From positions 5,162,649-5,226,648 of the forward strand of contig OX578142.1 of the NCBI GenBank assembly GCA_951213105.1: 64,000 nt of DNA, read 5' to 3'. The notes below the pieces were generated by a model. That model was given only the letters and a program-made list of their open reading frames with translations, was not told the origin of the DNA and searched no databases. This DNA comes from Amaurobius ferox. Its lineage: Eukaryota > Arthropoda > Arachnida > Araneae > Amaurobiidae. The position numbers were made by a program, and so were the translations under genes. Below are positions 20,840-32,805 of this stretch, piece by piece (the stretch's first letter is position 1; each line of letters begins with the position of its first letter).

Positions 20840-21125
20840 TTGAAATTGTCTGAGTGTCTATCTTTCCAGATTCCAGAAGGTCCTCGGTGACCTAGAAAAC
20901 TGAATGTTTGCAAATATAGTATCGAACACAGGATAGATCTTAATGAAGTTGGATTTTCGACCCCCCACCCCCACCTACACACACTTTCTGAGACAAAAAA
21001 AATGGGGGAGGGGGCTCCGAAAAGTATTTTCGGACCTTTCAAAAGTCCTCTCGTGGCCTAGAAATCTGAATATTTACACACTTGTTTTATCATTCATGTC
21101 ACAAACTCGACCCCCTCATTCCGTG
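20840..21125. repeat. Two diverged direct repeats
   Basis: The series AGAAGGTCCTCGGTGACCTAG, AATGTTTGCAAATAT and TTCGACCCCCC near 20,873-20,965 is echoed by AAAAGTCCTCTCGTGGCCTA, AATATTTACACAC and CTCGACCCCCT near 21,040-21,116. Confidence 0.55.
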
Positions 21126-21347
21126 TGACAGAGAAATGGTTTTATGGCATTTAAATTTTATTAGTTAAAAAGAACTACGTATAAATAAGATAGCCATGTG
21201 CTAAGAGAGAAAGATAAAATAAACTACAGCGTTACGCAGTGTTGCTTTATATTCAAATTGGCATCCTCATTTCAAAACTCTTTTTAAAAATCTCTTATAT
21301 TTTTGGCAACAATACATATTCATGCCTTTCTTCTTATTATTATTAAT

Positions 21348-21352
21348 ATATA
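21348..21352. repeat. Target-site duplication (left), ATATA
   Basis: Five bases directly before the TG of LTR1. The same five bases directly follow the CA of LTR3 (31,793-31,797). Confidence 0.75.
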
Positions 21353-22061
21353 TGTAGGGTCCTCTCGCTCGCGGAGATAAAATCGCTGCGTTCAGCTGTA
21401 TTGGCTCAGCCGAATGCAAATTAAATATCTATGATCAGGTTGTCGACGTCATTTCGGGAACGTCGAATGCATATGGTATACGTCCTCTCGGATAACATGG
21501 GATTCGTATCCAGGAATTCTGATAAGGCGATAATTTTATCAAAATAATAGTATAAAAGATGCAGATAGTAAATAGTTCCAAAATTAAAGAAGCTTTCAAG
21601 TCCAGAGTTGTAAAAACTAAAGTAAGGTTTTATTTGAAGATCAGCAGAAACAATAATTAGAAGATTTACAAAAGCCGGTGAAATCGGCCTTAACGACAAG
21701 TCGTAAGACGTCGACTTGCTGCAAGTAAAGATGGTAAGCGTCTCTCCCGTGGCGTGCCCTGCATTGTGTATATATCAGGGTCCAAAAATTCTGAGACCAC
21801 CTAACAAATGAACTTTGAGATTGTTCTCATAACCCCGACGAATCAGGACCACACATTCTCATAGTGTCGGGATATCTCCCCGCTTCTTGATGACAAGTGG
21901 AATGGCAAAATGGCTAGATTTCGTGGAAATCTGAGGGAAGTTTATTGCATTGTTTTTCCCAAGCGCAAAGTTGGAGGTCTGGGCACAAGGTGTATGACCT
22001 CAGGAATTTTCCGAGCAAAATGGCGAGCATTCAACTCCGAAAACATCCTGAGTTTCTTACA
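21353..22061 (-). repeat. LTR1 of tandem Ty3/Gypsy-like element
   Basis: A 709-bp repeat starting TGTAGGGTCCTCTCGCTCGC and ending TTTCTTACA, so bounded by TG...CA. It is nearly identical to LTR2 and LTR3. Coding is on the minus strand, so this is the 3' LTR of the left unit. Small differences from the other two (for example TTGGCTCAGCC against TTAGCTCAGCC, and a TTAA/GAGA change near 21,690) mark it as the most distinct copy. Confidence 0.9.
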
Positions 22062-23000
22062 TGCCCCTGGCGGAGAAAAACTCGGGTGAATCATCCAGCA
22101 TTTTCCAACAACTCACTAGAAACTCACGCTGGTCTCTCAGATTTCTCACGGACTACTTTCCAACATATGATCCACTATTTCGCACTTTCCGTTCATTTGG
22201 TGATTCATCCATGATCTCTGTTCTCCTCGATCTCTGTTAGACAGAGATCAAAACATTTGGTCAAAACTCCACACAGTTTGTGTTTTACGTTAGATTTTTT
22301 GGCACACACTATAACCAGTTCGATTACAGTCATAATCTTGGTCCATGGTCAAATTCCTTAACAGTTTGAGTTATCGAATCACTACACATATATATAGAAG
22401 AGTTCCAAAATTCATTCTCACATTACGTAGAACAGTGAGTCTTGTCGTGTGTCACACTTCACCTGGGTGGTTCATCACCCGTGACACATTTACCCCGACT
22501 GTTCCCCCGGGATCTCATGTTTTTACCTCTTTCATTGCAACAATAAAACAAAAAATAATAAAAACTTCCGAAATCCCCTCCAAAAAGACCAAAAAGAAAC
22601 AAACTCTCAGGATAAGTCACTTCATGTCTATCAAAAAAAAATACAAGGAACCATCTTTATATATATAAAAACAAAAAGTCTAACTCTTACGCTATTAACA
22701 ATATTGGTTCACACTGTTATTTCTGCGCCCCTGCGCTCAATTCTTCTAAATAAGGCTCCGTTCCCTCGGAGTTATCTATATTACAATACTCCCATACTCT
22801 CATGAAAATAACAAAACAAAAAAATCCCTGTACACATTTAACACAACCCATGCAAAATCTGCACACTGACATATATGCATAAATACACCCCCAAAACAAA
22901 TAAAACTTCGCCTCACTTCGCACACCTCTCCTTCTGGTAAACAGAAACTAACGATTCTTTTCTCCCTTCCTGTCTCGCACGCTTCTCCTTCTAGTTTCGC
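22062..23000 (-). other. 3' non-coding part of internal region, left unit
   Basis: Lies between the last coding-like frame and LTR1. It holds A+T-rich spacer and runs of short stop-interrupted frames. A purine-rich stretch (read on the minus strand as CCAGGGGCA) abuts LTR1 and may be the polypurine tract. No RT, RNase H or integrase motif was found here on either strand. Confidence 0.5.
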
Positions 23001-24131
23001 TTTCTCCGGGGTCGAGAGAGATCCGCTTGCCCCAATTTCAAGCATCCTATCCCCCTGCCCCTCCCGGCTTCGGTAAACTTCCTACCCCATACCTCTCCGC
23101 TGTCTTGCTCTGCTACGACGAGAGAGCTTCTCCATCCCCCTTCTGGCATCTCTGGTTTCCTTTTCCGAAAGTGAAACTTTCGGCTTCCCCTCCTCCCGGC
23201 TCCAACTCTGCTCGGGATACCTGCCATTTAACCTCTCCGGGGTATCTATCTGTCCAATTCCAACCCCCTGCTCTTCGTACTGTCTTAACAGAATTTCTAG
23301 TGGCCTTAAATGTGCGCGCTGTCGTTTTTCCGACCGGCTCCTCCACGGAATAACTACTCGCTTCTCCTTTTCCGCTAACTCTCTCCTGGGGCGTTCCCCC
23401 TCCTGTCCCCTCTCTAAATCTCTGACACCTGAGACTGGGCTTCCCCCTGTACTTCTTGTACTGCTGACACTTTCACGCGTTTCTCCGCGGAACTTTGCGA
23501 TTGTGGGCACTCAGCCCCTTCCGTTTCCTTCCTCCCTGCGGTTTCCTTTTCCAAACTAGAAACTGACCCTCCCAGGGCTCCTCCCTTATACCTGCATCTC
23601 TGTACGAGGGTTAATCTGCCTTCACTCTCCTCCAATTCCGAAACTAAATTCTCAGTCGGGCTCAATTTTGCCTCGCTTTCCTCCCCGCTCTCATCTGCTT
23701 GCTTTTCCCCCGATATCGACATTAAAACTTCCTGGCGGATCGACTCCGTTTCGGTCATCTCCGAGCCCATTTCGGCGATATCTCCTAACTCCGCACAACT
23801 ATTTTGCGCTTCCCCGAATCCTGGGGCATGGGGTTCTATTTCCCCCCCTTTCTCCCTGCTTTCAGCAGTCTGCTGCTCCTCGGATATCGAAACAAAATTC
23901 TCTACGAGCTTCGGCCCTGTTTCTAACTCCGTAATTCCGACTCTTGCCTCCTTGCCTACCCGGGTTTCTTCCAAGAGTCCCTTTACCCGCGGAGGTAACA
24001 ATATCTGCTCATCCAAATCTTGGGCGACCGCGCATAATATCTCCTGGTGAGGTACATTACACTCTTCCCCCTTTGCCATCCTAGCGGGACCTTCAACAAT
24101 GGGCATTCAACGGCCGGTCCAAATATCCCTT
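23001..24131 (-). pseudogene. Glutamate-rich post-protease region, left unit
   Basis: The minus strand carries overlapping frames. One (from 24,106) is strongly acidic (many E, S, G and Q; for example SISGEKQADESGEESEAKL). It is followed in another frame by a basic stretch containing VIPWRSRSEKRQRAHLRPLE. Just after the protease a third frame reads YLKGIFGPAVECPLLKVPLG, which looks like the true continuation of the polyprotein, so a frameshift has occurred. The position is where pol should begin, but no catalytic pol motif follows. The acidic composition may be genuine linker sequence or an out-of-frame reading. Function unknown. Confidence 0.5.
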
Positions 24132-25549
24132 TTAAATAAATGGCCGCCTCTTCCGCATCCGCCGCCCTTCCTGGCCGCCCTTCCTGGATACTAGATCACT
24201 CCTTACAACAGTAAGCTCCGCCCCCGAATCTACTAGCGCCCACGCTAGCTTCCCGTCTACGCTCACCGGTACTCTCTCCAATTCACATCGAGTCTGCATC
24301 TCCTGCTTCCTCCTGTTCCCAGATCCTATGGCATCCACCCTAACTATGACCCTCTGGTCCCCCATTCGTGGTGCGTTTCTCGGATCTCCTGAGCGTTTGT
24401 CTGTCTGACCGTTCGCCCTTTTCCGTTTCACTTGAGGACAATTCCATCTAATATGGTTCCTCGACCCGCATTCATAACATTGACCGCTTTGGCCCCCACG
24501 CTCGGGTCCTGCCGTGCCTTCCGCCCTCAGGTCGAGATTGGTCACGCTCTTCTTTCTTAGGTATATTGGACCTTTCTGTCCCCGGTCCAGACGTCGCTTA
24601 GGACTTTCCTCTGGCCGCCAAATACATGTCACATGCTTTTGCAGTTCCCTAGGCCTAAAGCAGCCTTCTCCCTGTCTGATGCCTATGTGCGCGTACGTCT
24701 CTACGTCCAAGCCCTGGGTCATTTTATCAGTAATTATCAAATGATTTAGTGTTTCTAAATACCGAGCCCCTTTTAGACTACAATAGTACTCCCACATGGA
24801 CGTAATTCGAGTCGCTAACTGCACAAAGCTCTCGTCAGTACGACGGCTCGCCTTCCTGAACTTTTCCAGGCATGCCTGTGGTGATGGCTGAAAATTTTCC
24901 AACACCGCTCCTTTCACTATTGTGTAATCTCCGTATTTTTCTGCCGGTACCTGTGTCAATAAATCTGCTGCCTTTTCCCCTAATAAATTCAAAAGGATTG
25001 TTGCCCTGAATTCTATTGGTACGTTCTCCGAAGCGAACGCTCTTTCCCAACTCGCGAAGAAATATGCCCACTGGTCTGCCCGTGTCGGTACTTTCACTGT
25101 TAACAATCTTATTATGCGAACCGTTTCTTCGACGGTTCGAAATCTCATAGGCGCCCCTGTCTCCCCACTGATCGTCGGGCTCTCCATATTGACACGTTCC
25201 TATACCCTTAACCTTTCTAATTCTATCATTTCCTGTGATTCTATTTTTTCCTTTTCCAACCTTATGTTTGCCTCGAATTGTTCTCTTTCAAAATTTAATC
25301 GCTCCCTATTTTCCTCCCGTTCTTCGCGCTCTCTCTCCAATTGCATTTTATTCTGTAATTCTTCCTTTTCCACCCTCTCAGCCACAATAGCTGTTAGCAT
25401 CCCCTCTACTAACTCTTCCTCATACTCAGCGCTTTCCAAAATTAACTTTCTTAATTCCACAAATTTCAAATTCTGTGGTACTACCTCTACGAGTTCGGTC
25501 GCTAATTTAGTTAAATCCGCTCCTAGCCTTAGCTAAAAATGCCATATTG
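24132..25549 (-). pseudogene. gag: gag-protease, left unit (broken)
   Basis: Gag packages element RNA and the protease matures it. Minus strand: a putative original ATG near 25,549 (MAFLAKA...) is out of frame with the rest by one base. The next frame has a charged coiled coil (ERVEKEELQNKMQLERERE), ends in an in-frame TAG at 25,200-25,202, and after four sense codons continues at ATG 25,187. The 351-residue core has capsid-like blocks (WAYFFASWERAF, LLNLLGEKAADLL), a CX2CX4HX4C knuckle at about residues 237-250 and the aspartic protease box LVDSGAE near residue 320. It differs from the right copy at 11 of 351 residues. The frameshift and TAG are shared with that copy, so they predate the duplication. 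Confidence 0.85.
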
Positions 25550-26213
25550 AGATATAATCTAATTATCTTAATGCAACTAAAAAAAATTTTACTGTATTAT
25601 CTCATTCCTTTACACCAGTCTCTTAATGAGTCTGTAGTTCTCTTAAATTATCTCCACAAAAAAAATTGAATTATTTGATAATACATATACACTCCTAACA
25701 TTTAAATATGCTGAACACAATTTCTATACATTAAACACAATATACAAAAATTTCTTTTCCATTCATTTAAAATTAAATCCTGACATTTTCAATTAAAATT
25801 TCCGAGCTTTGGCTAACAAATTTTCCTATATCTTTTGTGCTCGGTCAAAAGATCTCCTAACTCCCCTTAATTATCACGAGATCCCGAAATTTAAAATAAG
25901 GAACAATCAAAGTAAAATAAGTCACTCACCCCTCTTTCACGGGACTGTCGCATCTGGCTGTCACTCGTGTTGGTGTCAGATTCCGTCTCGCTGCTATCAG
26001 TTCGTTGAGGGCTCCACTCAAGGCTTGCGGGACTTCGCTTTGGGTAGAAAAACCAGGCAATCTCTCCAACGGGTGCTCCGATCATCTGCTAATGTCCGGT
26101 CGTTGACCTCCGGTATCTCTTGGGTTGGTTGGGTCGGGCTATTCCATGTACGGCTTCCTCTGCATGCTCCGTTGTCTCCTCATCAGAAATCCCGTCGCTT
26201 GCCACCACCGAAA
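25550..26213 (-). other. 5' leader of left unit with candidate primer-binding site
   Basis: Untranslated region between LTR2 and gag on the minus strand. Directly inside LTR2 the minus strand reads TTTCGGTGGTGGCAAGCGAC. A TGG starting 6-9 nt from the LTR end could begin the tRNA primer-binding site; the tRNA is not identified. Confidence 0.5.
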
Positions 26214-26923
26214 TGTAGGATCCTCTCGCTCGCGGAGATAAAATCGCTGCGTTCAGCTGTATTAGCTCAGCCGAATGTAAATTAAATATCTATGATCAGG
26301 TTGTCGACGTCATTTCGGGAACGTCGAATGCATATGGTATACGTCCTCTCGGATAACATGGGATTCGTAACCAGGAATTCTGATAAGGCGATGATTTTAT
26401 CAAAATAATAGTATAAAAGATGCAGATAGTAAATAGTTCCAAAATTAAAGAAGCTTTCAAGTCCAGAGTTGTAAAAACTAAAGTAAGGTTTTATTTGAAG
26501 ATCAGCAGAAACAATAATTAGAAGATTTACAAAAGCCGGTGAAATCGGCCTGAGACGACAAGTCGTAAGACGTCGACTTGCTGCAAGTAAAGATGGTAAG
26601 CGTCTCTCCCGTGGCGTGTCCTGCATTGTGTATATATCAGGGTCCAAAAATTCTGAGACCACCTAACAAATGAACTTTGAGATTGTTCTCACGACCCCGA
26701 CGAATCAGGACCACACATTCTCATAGTGTCGGGATATCTCCCCGCTTCTTGATGACAAGTGGAATGGCAAAATGGCTAGATTTCGTGGAAATCTGAGGGA
26801 AGTTTATTGCATTGTTTTTCCCAAGCGCAAAGTTGGAGGTCTGGGCACAAGGTGTATGACCTCAGGAATTTTCCGAGCAAAATGGTGAGCATTCAACTCC
26901 GAAAACATCCTTAGTTTCTTACA
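26214..26923 (-). repeat. LTR2 (shared middle LTR)
   Basis: A 710-bp LTR with TG...CA ends, serving both as 5' LTR of the left unit and 3' LTR of the right unit. On the minus strand a TATA-like GATATATAC (about 26,630-26,638) lies upstream of an AATAAA (26,490-26,495), compatible with promoter and polyadenylation signals in the order U3-R-U5. It is closer in sequence to LTR3 than to LTR1. Confidence 0.9.
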
Positions 26924-27866
26924 TGCCCCGGGCAGAGAAAAACTCGGGTGAATCATCCAGCATTTTCCAACAACTCACAAGAAACTCACGCTGGTCCCTC
27001 AGATTTCTCATGCACTACTTTCCAACATATGATCCACTATTTCGCACTTTCCGTTCATTTGGTGACCTCGAATCCATGATCTCTGTTCTCCTCGATCTCT
27101 GTTAGTCAGAGATCAAAACATTTGGTCAAAACTCCACACAGTTTGTGTTTTACGTTAGATTTTTTGGCACACACTATAACCAGTTCGATTACAGTCATAA
27201 TCTTGGTCCATGGTCAGATTCCTTAACAGTTTGAGTTGTCGAATCACTACACATATATATAGAAGAGTTCCAAAATTCATTCTCACATTACGTAGAACAG
27301 TGAGTCTTGTCGTGTGTCACACTTCACCTGGGTGGTTCATCACCCGTGACACATTTACCCCGACTGTTCCCCCGGGATCTCATGTTTTTACTTCTTTCAT
27401 TGCAACAATAAAACAAAAAATAATAAAAACTTCCGAAATCCCCTCCAAAAAGACCAAAAAAAAACAAACTCTCAGGATAAGTCACTTCATGTCTATCAAA
27501 AAAAAGTACAAGGAACCATCTTTATATATATCAAAACAAAAACTCTAACTCTTAACGCTATTAACAATATTGGTTCACACTGTTATTTCTGTGCCCCTGC
27601 GCTCAATTCTTCTAAATAAGGCTCCGTTCCCTCGGAGTTATCTATATTACAATACTCCCATACTATCATGAAAATAACAAAACAAAAAAATCCCTGTACA
27701 CATTTAAAACAACCCATGCAAAATCTGCACACTGACACATATGCATAAATACACCCCCAAAACAAATAAAACTTCGCCTCACTTCGCACACCTCTCCTTC
27801 TGGTAAACAGAAACTAACGATTATTTTCTCCCTTCCTGTCTCGCACGCTTCTCCTTCTAGTTTCGC
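26924..27866 (-). other. 3' non-coding part of internal region, right unit
   Basis: Near-identical to 22,062-23,000 and likewise lacks any pol motif. Confidence 0.5.
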
Positions 27867-28997
27867 TTTCTCCGGGGTCGAGAGAGATCCGCTTGCCCCA
27901 ATTTCAAGCATCCTATCCCTCTGCCCCTCCCGGCTTCGGTAAACTTCCTACCCCATACCTCTCCGCTGTCTTGCTCTGCTACGACGAGAGGGCTTCTCCA
28001 TCCCCCTTCTGGCATCTCTGGTTTCCTTTTCCGAAAGTGAAACTTTCGGCTTCCCCACCTCCCGGCTCCAACTCTGCTCGGGATACCTGCCATTTAACCT
28101 CTCCAGGGTATCTACCTGTCCAATTCCAACCCCCTGCTCTTCGTACTGTCTTAACAGAATTTCTAGTGGCCTTAAATGTGCGCGCTGTCGTTTTTCCGAC
28201 CGGCTCCTCCACGGAATAACTACTCGCTTCTCCTTTTCCGCTAACTCTCTCCTGGGGCGTTCCCCTCCTGTCCCCTCTCTAAATCTCTGACACCTGAGAC
28301 TGGGCTTCCCCCCTGTACTTCTTGTACTGCTGACACTTTCACGCGTTTCTCCGCGGAACTTTGCGATTGTGGGCACTCAGCCCCTTCCGTTTCCTTCCTC
28401 CCTGCGGTTTCCTTTTCCAAACTAGAAACTGACCCTCCCAGGGCTCCTCCCTTATACCTGCATCTCTGTACGAGGGTTAATCTGCCTTCACTCTCCTCCG
28501 ATTCCGAAACTAAATTCTCAGGCGGGCTCAATTTTGCCTCGCTTTCCTCCCCGCTCTCATCTGCTTGCTTTTCCCCCGATATCGACATTAAAACTTCCTG
28601 GCGGATCGACTCCGTTTCGGTCTTCTCCGCGCCCATTTCTGCGATATCTCCTAACTCCGCACAACTATTTTGCGCTTCCCCGAATCCTGGGGCATGGGGT
28701 TCTATTTCCGCCCTTTTCTCCCCGCTTTCAGCAGTCTGCTGCTCTTCGGATATCGAAACAAAATTCTCTACGAGCTTCGGCCCTGTTTCTAACTCCGTAA
28801 TTCCGACTCTTGCCTCCTTGCCTACCCGGGTTTCTTCCAAGAGTCCCTTTACCCGCGGAGGTAACAATATCTGCTCATCCAAATCTTGGGCGACCGCGCA
28901 TAATATCTCCTGGTGAGGTACATTACATTCTTCCCCCTTTGCCATCCCAGCGGGACCTTCAACAATGGGCATTCAACGGCCGGTCCAAATATCCCTT
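27867..28997 (-). pseudogene. Glutamate-rich post-protease region, right unit
   Basis: Same layout as in the left unit: an acidic frame from 28,972 on the minus strand, then a basic frame with the same WRSRSEKRQRAH block. A single-base difference near 28,260 lets the acidic frame end differently (243 against 230 residues). This shows that the frames are not under strong constraint. There are no RT, RNase H or integrase residues. Confidence 0.5.
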
Positions 28998-30415
28998 TTA
29001 AATAAATGGCCGCCTCTTCCGCATCCGCCGCCCTTCCTGACCGCCCTTCCTGGATACTAGATCACTCCTTACAACAGTAAGCTCCGCCCCCGAATCTACT
29101 AGCGCCCACGCTAGCTTCCCGTCTACGCTCACCGGTACTCTCTCCAATTCGCATCGAGTCTGCATATCCTGCTTCCTCCTGTTCCCAGATCCTATGGCAT
29201 CCACCCTAACTATGACCCTCTGGTCCCCCATTCGTGGTGCGTTTCTCGGATCTCCTGAGCGTTTGTCTGTCTGACCGTTCGCCCTTTTCCGTTTCACTTG
29301 AGGACAATTCCATCTAATATGGTTCCTCGACCCGCATTCATAACATTGACCGCATTGGCCCCCACGCTCGGGTCCTGCCGTGCCTTCCGCCCTCAGGTCG
29401 AGATTGGTCACGCTCTTCTTTCTTAGGTATATTGGACCTTTCTGTCTCCGGTCCAGACGTCGCATAGGACTTTCCCCTGGCCGCCAAATACATGTTACAT
29501 GCTTTTGCAGTTCCCTAGGCCTAAAGCAGCCTTCTCCCTGTCTGATGCCTATGTGCGCGTACGTCTCTACGTCCAAGCCCTGGGTCATTTTATCAGTAAT
29601 TATCAAATGATTTAGTGTTTCTAAATCCCGAGCCCCTTTTAGACTACAATAGTACTCCCACATGGACGTAATTCGAGTCGCGAACTGCACGAAGCTCTCG
29701 TCAGTACGACGGCTCGCCTTCCTGAACTTTTCCAGGCATACCTGTGGTGATGGCTGAAAATTTTCCAACACCGCTCCTTTCACTATTGTGTAATCTCCGT
29801 ATTGTTCTGCCGGTACCTGTGTCAATAAATCTGCTGCCTTTTCCCCTAATAAATTCAAAAGGATTGTTGCCCTGAATTCTATTGGTACGTTCTCCGAAGC
29901 GAACGCTCTTTCCAAACTCGCGAAGAAATATGCCCACTGGTCTGCCCGTGTCGGTACTTTCACTGTTAACAATCTTATTATGCGAACCGTTTCTTCGACG
30001 GTTCGAAATCTCATGGGCGCCCCTGCCTCCCCACTGATCGTCGGGCTCTCCATATTGACACGTTCCTATACCCTTAACCTTTCTAATTCTATCCTTTCCT
30101 GTGGTTCTATTTTTTCCTTTTCCAACCTTATGTTTGCCTCGAATTGTTCTCTTTCAAAATTTAATCGCTCCCTATTTTCCTCCCGTTCTTCGCGCTCTCT
30201 CTCCAATTGCATTTTATTCTGTAATTCTTCCTTTTCCACCCTCTCAGCCACAATAGCTGTTAGCATCCCCTCTACTAACTCTTCCTCATACTCAGCGCTT
30301 TCCAAAATTAACTTTCTTAATTCCACAATTTTCAAATTCTGTGGTACTACCTCTACGAGTTCGGTCGCTAATTTAGTTAAATCCGCTCCTAGCCTTAGCT
30401 AAAAATGCCATATTG
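28998..30415 (-). pseudogene. gag: gag-protease, right unit (broken)
   Basis: Copy of the left-unit gene with the same coiled coil, the same TAG just before the capsid core (30,066-30,068) and the same one-base shift near the presumed start. It has the same CX2CX4HX4C knuckle and LVDSGAE protease box. Because both disabling lesions are shared, the source element already carried them, or the TAG is tolerated (for example by readthrough or internal initiation at ATG 30,053). The second idea is speculative. Confidence 0.85.
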
Positions 30416-31079
30416 AGATATAATCTAATTATCTTAATGCAACTAAAAAAAATTTTACTGTATTATCTCATTCCTTTACACCAGTCTCTTAATGAGTCTG
30501 TAGTTCTCTTAAATTATCTCCACAAAAAAAATTGAATTATTTGATAACACATATACACTCCTAACATTTAAATATGCTGAACACAATTTCTATACATTAA
30601 ACACAATATACAAATATTTCTTTTCCATTCATTTAAAATTAAATCCTGACATTTTCAATTAAAATTTCCGAGCTTTGGCTAACAAATTTTCCTATATCTT
30701 TTGTGCTCGGTCAAAAGATCTCCTAACTCCCCTTAATTATCACGGGATCCCGAAATTTAAAATAAGGAACAATCAAAGTAAAATAAGTCACTCACCCCTC
30801 TTTCACGGGACTGTCGCATCTGGCTGTCACTCGTGTTGGTGTCAGATTCCGTCTCGCTGCTATCAGTTCGTTGAGGGCTCCACTCAAGGCTTGCGGGACT
30901 TCGCTTTGGGTAGAAAAACCAGGCAATCTCTCCAACGGGTGCTCCGATCATCTGCTAATGTCCGGTCGTTGACCTCCGGTATCTCTTGGGTTGGTTGGGT
31001 CGGGCTATTCCATGTACGGCTTCCTCTGCATGCTCCGTTGTCTCCTCATCAGAAATCCCGTCGCTTGCCACCACCGAAA
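30416..31079 (-). other. 5' leader of right unit with candidate primer-binding site
   Basis: Equivalent to 25,550-26,213, with the same GGTGGTGGCAAGCGACGGG next to LTR3. Confidence 0.5.
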
Positions 31080-31792
31080 TGTAGGGTCCTCTCGCTCGCG
31101 GAGATAAAATCGCTGCGTTCAGCTGTATTAGCTCAGCCGAATGTAAATTAAATATCTATGATCAGGTTGTCGACGTCATTTCGGGAACGTCGAATGCATA
31201 TGGTATACGTCCTCTCGGATAACATGGGATTCGTAACCAGGAATTCTGATAAGGCGATGATTTTATCAAAATAATAGTATAAAAGATGCAGATAGTAAAT
31301 AGTTCCAAAATTAAAGAAGCTTTCAAGTCCAGAGTTGTAAAAACTAAAGTAAGGTTTTATTTGAAGATCAGCAGAAACAATAATTAGAAGATTTACAAAA
31401 GCCGGTGAAATCGGCCTGAGACGACAAGTCGTAAGACGTCGACTTGCTGCAAGTAAAGATGGTAAGCGTCTCTCCCGTGGCGTGTCCTGCATTGTGTATA
31501 TATCAGGGTCCAAAAATTCTGAGACCACCTAACAAATGAACTTTGAGATTGTTCTCACGACCCCGACGAATCAGGACCACACATTCTCATAGTGTCGAGA
31601 TATCTCCCCGCTTCTTGATGACAAGTGGAATGGCAAAATGGCTAGATTTCGTGGAAATCTGAGGGAAGTTTATTGCATTGTTTTTCCCAAGCGCAAAGTT
31701 GGAGGTCTGGGCACAAGAAGGTGTATGACCTCAGGAATTTTCCGAGAAAAATGGCGAACATTCAACTCCGAAAACATCCTGAGTTTCTTACA
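31080..31792 (-). repeat. LTR3 (outer 5' LTR)
   Basis: A 713-bp LTR with TG...CA ends. It has a 3-base AAG insertion (about 31,717) relative to LTR1 and LTR2. The flanking ATATA (31,793-31,797) matches the bases left of LTR1. Confidence 0.9.
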
Positions 31793-31797
31793 ATATA
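31793..31797. repeat. Target-site duplication (right), ATATA
   Basis: Pairs with 21,348-21,352, proving that the three-LTR array is bounded as one insertion. Confidence 0.75.
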
Positions 31798-32015
31798 TTT
31801 TAAAAATGAGACCTCGCAACACCTTTGATGCAATTATAGTCACCAAATGTTCATGCGTCAGCCAGCCTCTATCACGGAAGTATAAAGAATTTGTTATCAA
31901 AAATTGCATTTTGAACAATACAAAATTTTATATCTAAATAAGTGAGTGAAATGTTATGCAAAATATGGTATTTTTCAAAGATTTAGACATCAAAATTTCT
32001 GCGTTTTGCATCTGT

Positions 32016-32045
32016 GCTTTCAAATAATATATATTATTTGAAAGC
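32016..32045. repeat. 30-nt perfect palindrome
   Basis: GCTTTCAAATAATAT followed directly by its exact reverse complement. It is AT-rich, and no function is claimed. Confidence 0.8.
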
Positions 32046-32394
32046 CTCTTACTACCTACTCAGGGGTCCAGTAATTTTCCTATCGTTTCAAAAGATGCAG
32101 TGATGGGAACGTTAATGGTTTTTACGAATTGGGGTATGGAACCCCATAGCTTTCTAAAGAGCCGGGCTGTTCTCATAAAGTGTCTTATGTATAAACAGTA
32201 CCGCTGGTAGAATTTGCGGGACCTTATGCAGAAAATACATGGGTCCCCTTACTACCCAATTGCTGACCTTTTATCATATATATTTTTTATGCTGCTCGGG
32301 TCTCTATACAATGTAGAGTTCAAACACGACCTCCTTTACCCGGTAGGTCGCAGTGTGTACAGGACATGGCTAAAAAAGGGGTCAACCCATTAAG
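32046..32394. other. No gene seen
   Basis: Mixed-composition DNA. Two related blocks, CTCTTACTACCTACTCAGGGG (about 32,046-32,066) and CCCCTTACTACCCAATTG (about 32,245-32,262), hint at an old element but are too little to classify. Confidence 0.4.
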
Positions 32395-32690
32395 GCTGGT
32401 TCTTTTTTTTTAATTATACCAAAATCTAATCAACACCACGGTAACCCACAAGTGACTTACCCTTCAAATTTAGTGAAATTTCGTCGAATAATTTTTGAGC
32501 TAGAGTAGATACATACATTGCACAGACAGACACGCACCCACACACAAAGCCGTCACGCTAAAAATAGTTTTCTCTCGGTTCTAGAGTGCTCGAAACGCGT
32601 AGATCCGTCGGAAATTCGAGTTGAGATTTTCGATGCGATTCCAATACTCTTCCCCCCCCTATACATTTCGATATATTGTGTTAATTATAT
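32395..32690 (+). mobile_element. Family B/C fragment, copy C3
   Basis: Carries the family blocks ATACCAAAATCTAATCAACACCA, then CACAGACAGACAC, then GTCACGCTAAAAATAGTTTTC and GTAGATCCGTCG. The terminal hairpin is degraded by a C-run (about 32,652). Only the 3' part is present. Confidence 0.6.
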
Positions 32691-32699
32691 AAGAATTTG

Positions 32700-32805
32700 T
32701 AATTGTATAAGTAGTAATTATATTGTGGGGATAAATATATATATTAGTAATTGTATTGTGGGGATTAATATATATATTAGTAATTATATTGTGGGGAAAG
32801 AAATT
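32700..32805. repeat. Minisatellite, about 33-nt unit, three copies
   Basis: The unit contains AGTAATTRTATTGTGGGGA followed by an ATATATAT run, repeated with near-identity. It directly follows copy C3. Confidence 0.8.

Noticed and set aside
23668..23934. Proline-rich plus-strand frame (with copy at 28,534)
   Set aside because: Antisense shadow of the acidic minus-strand frame of the LTR element.
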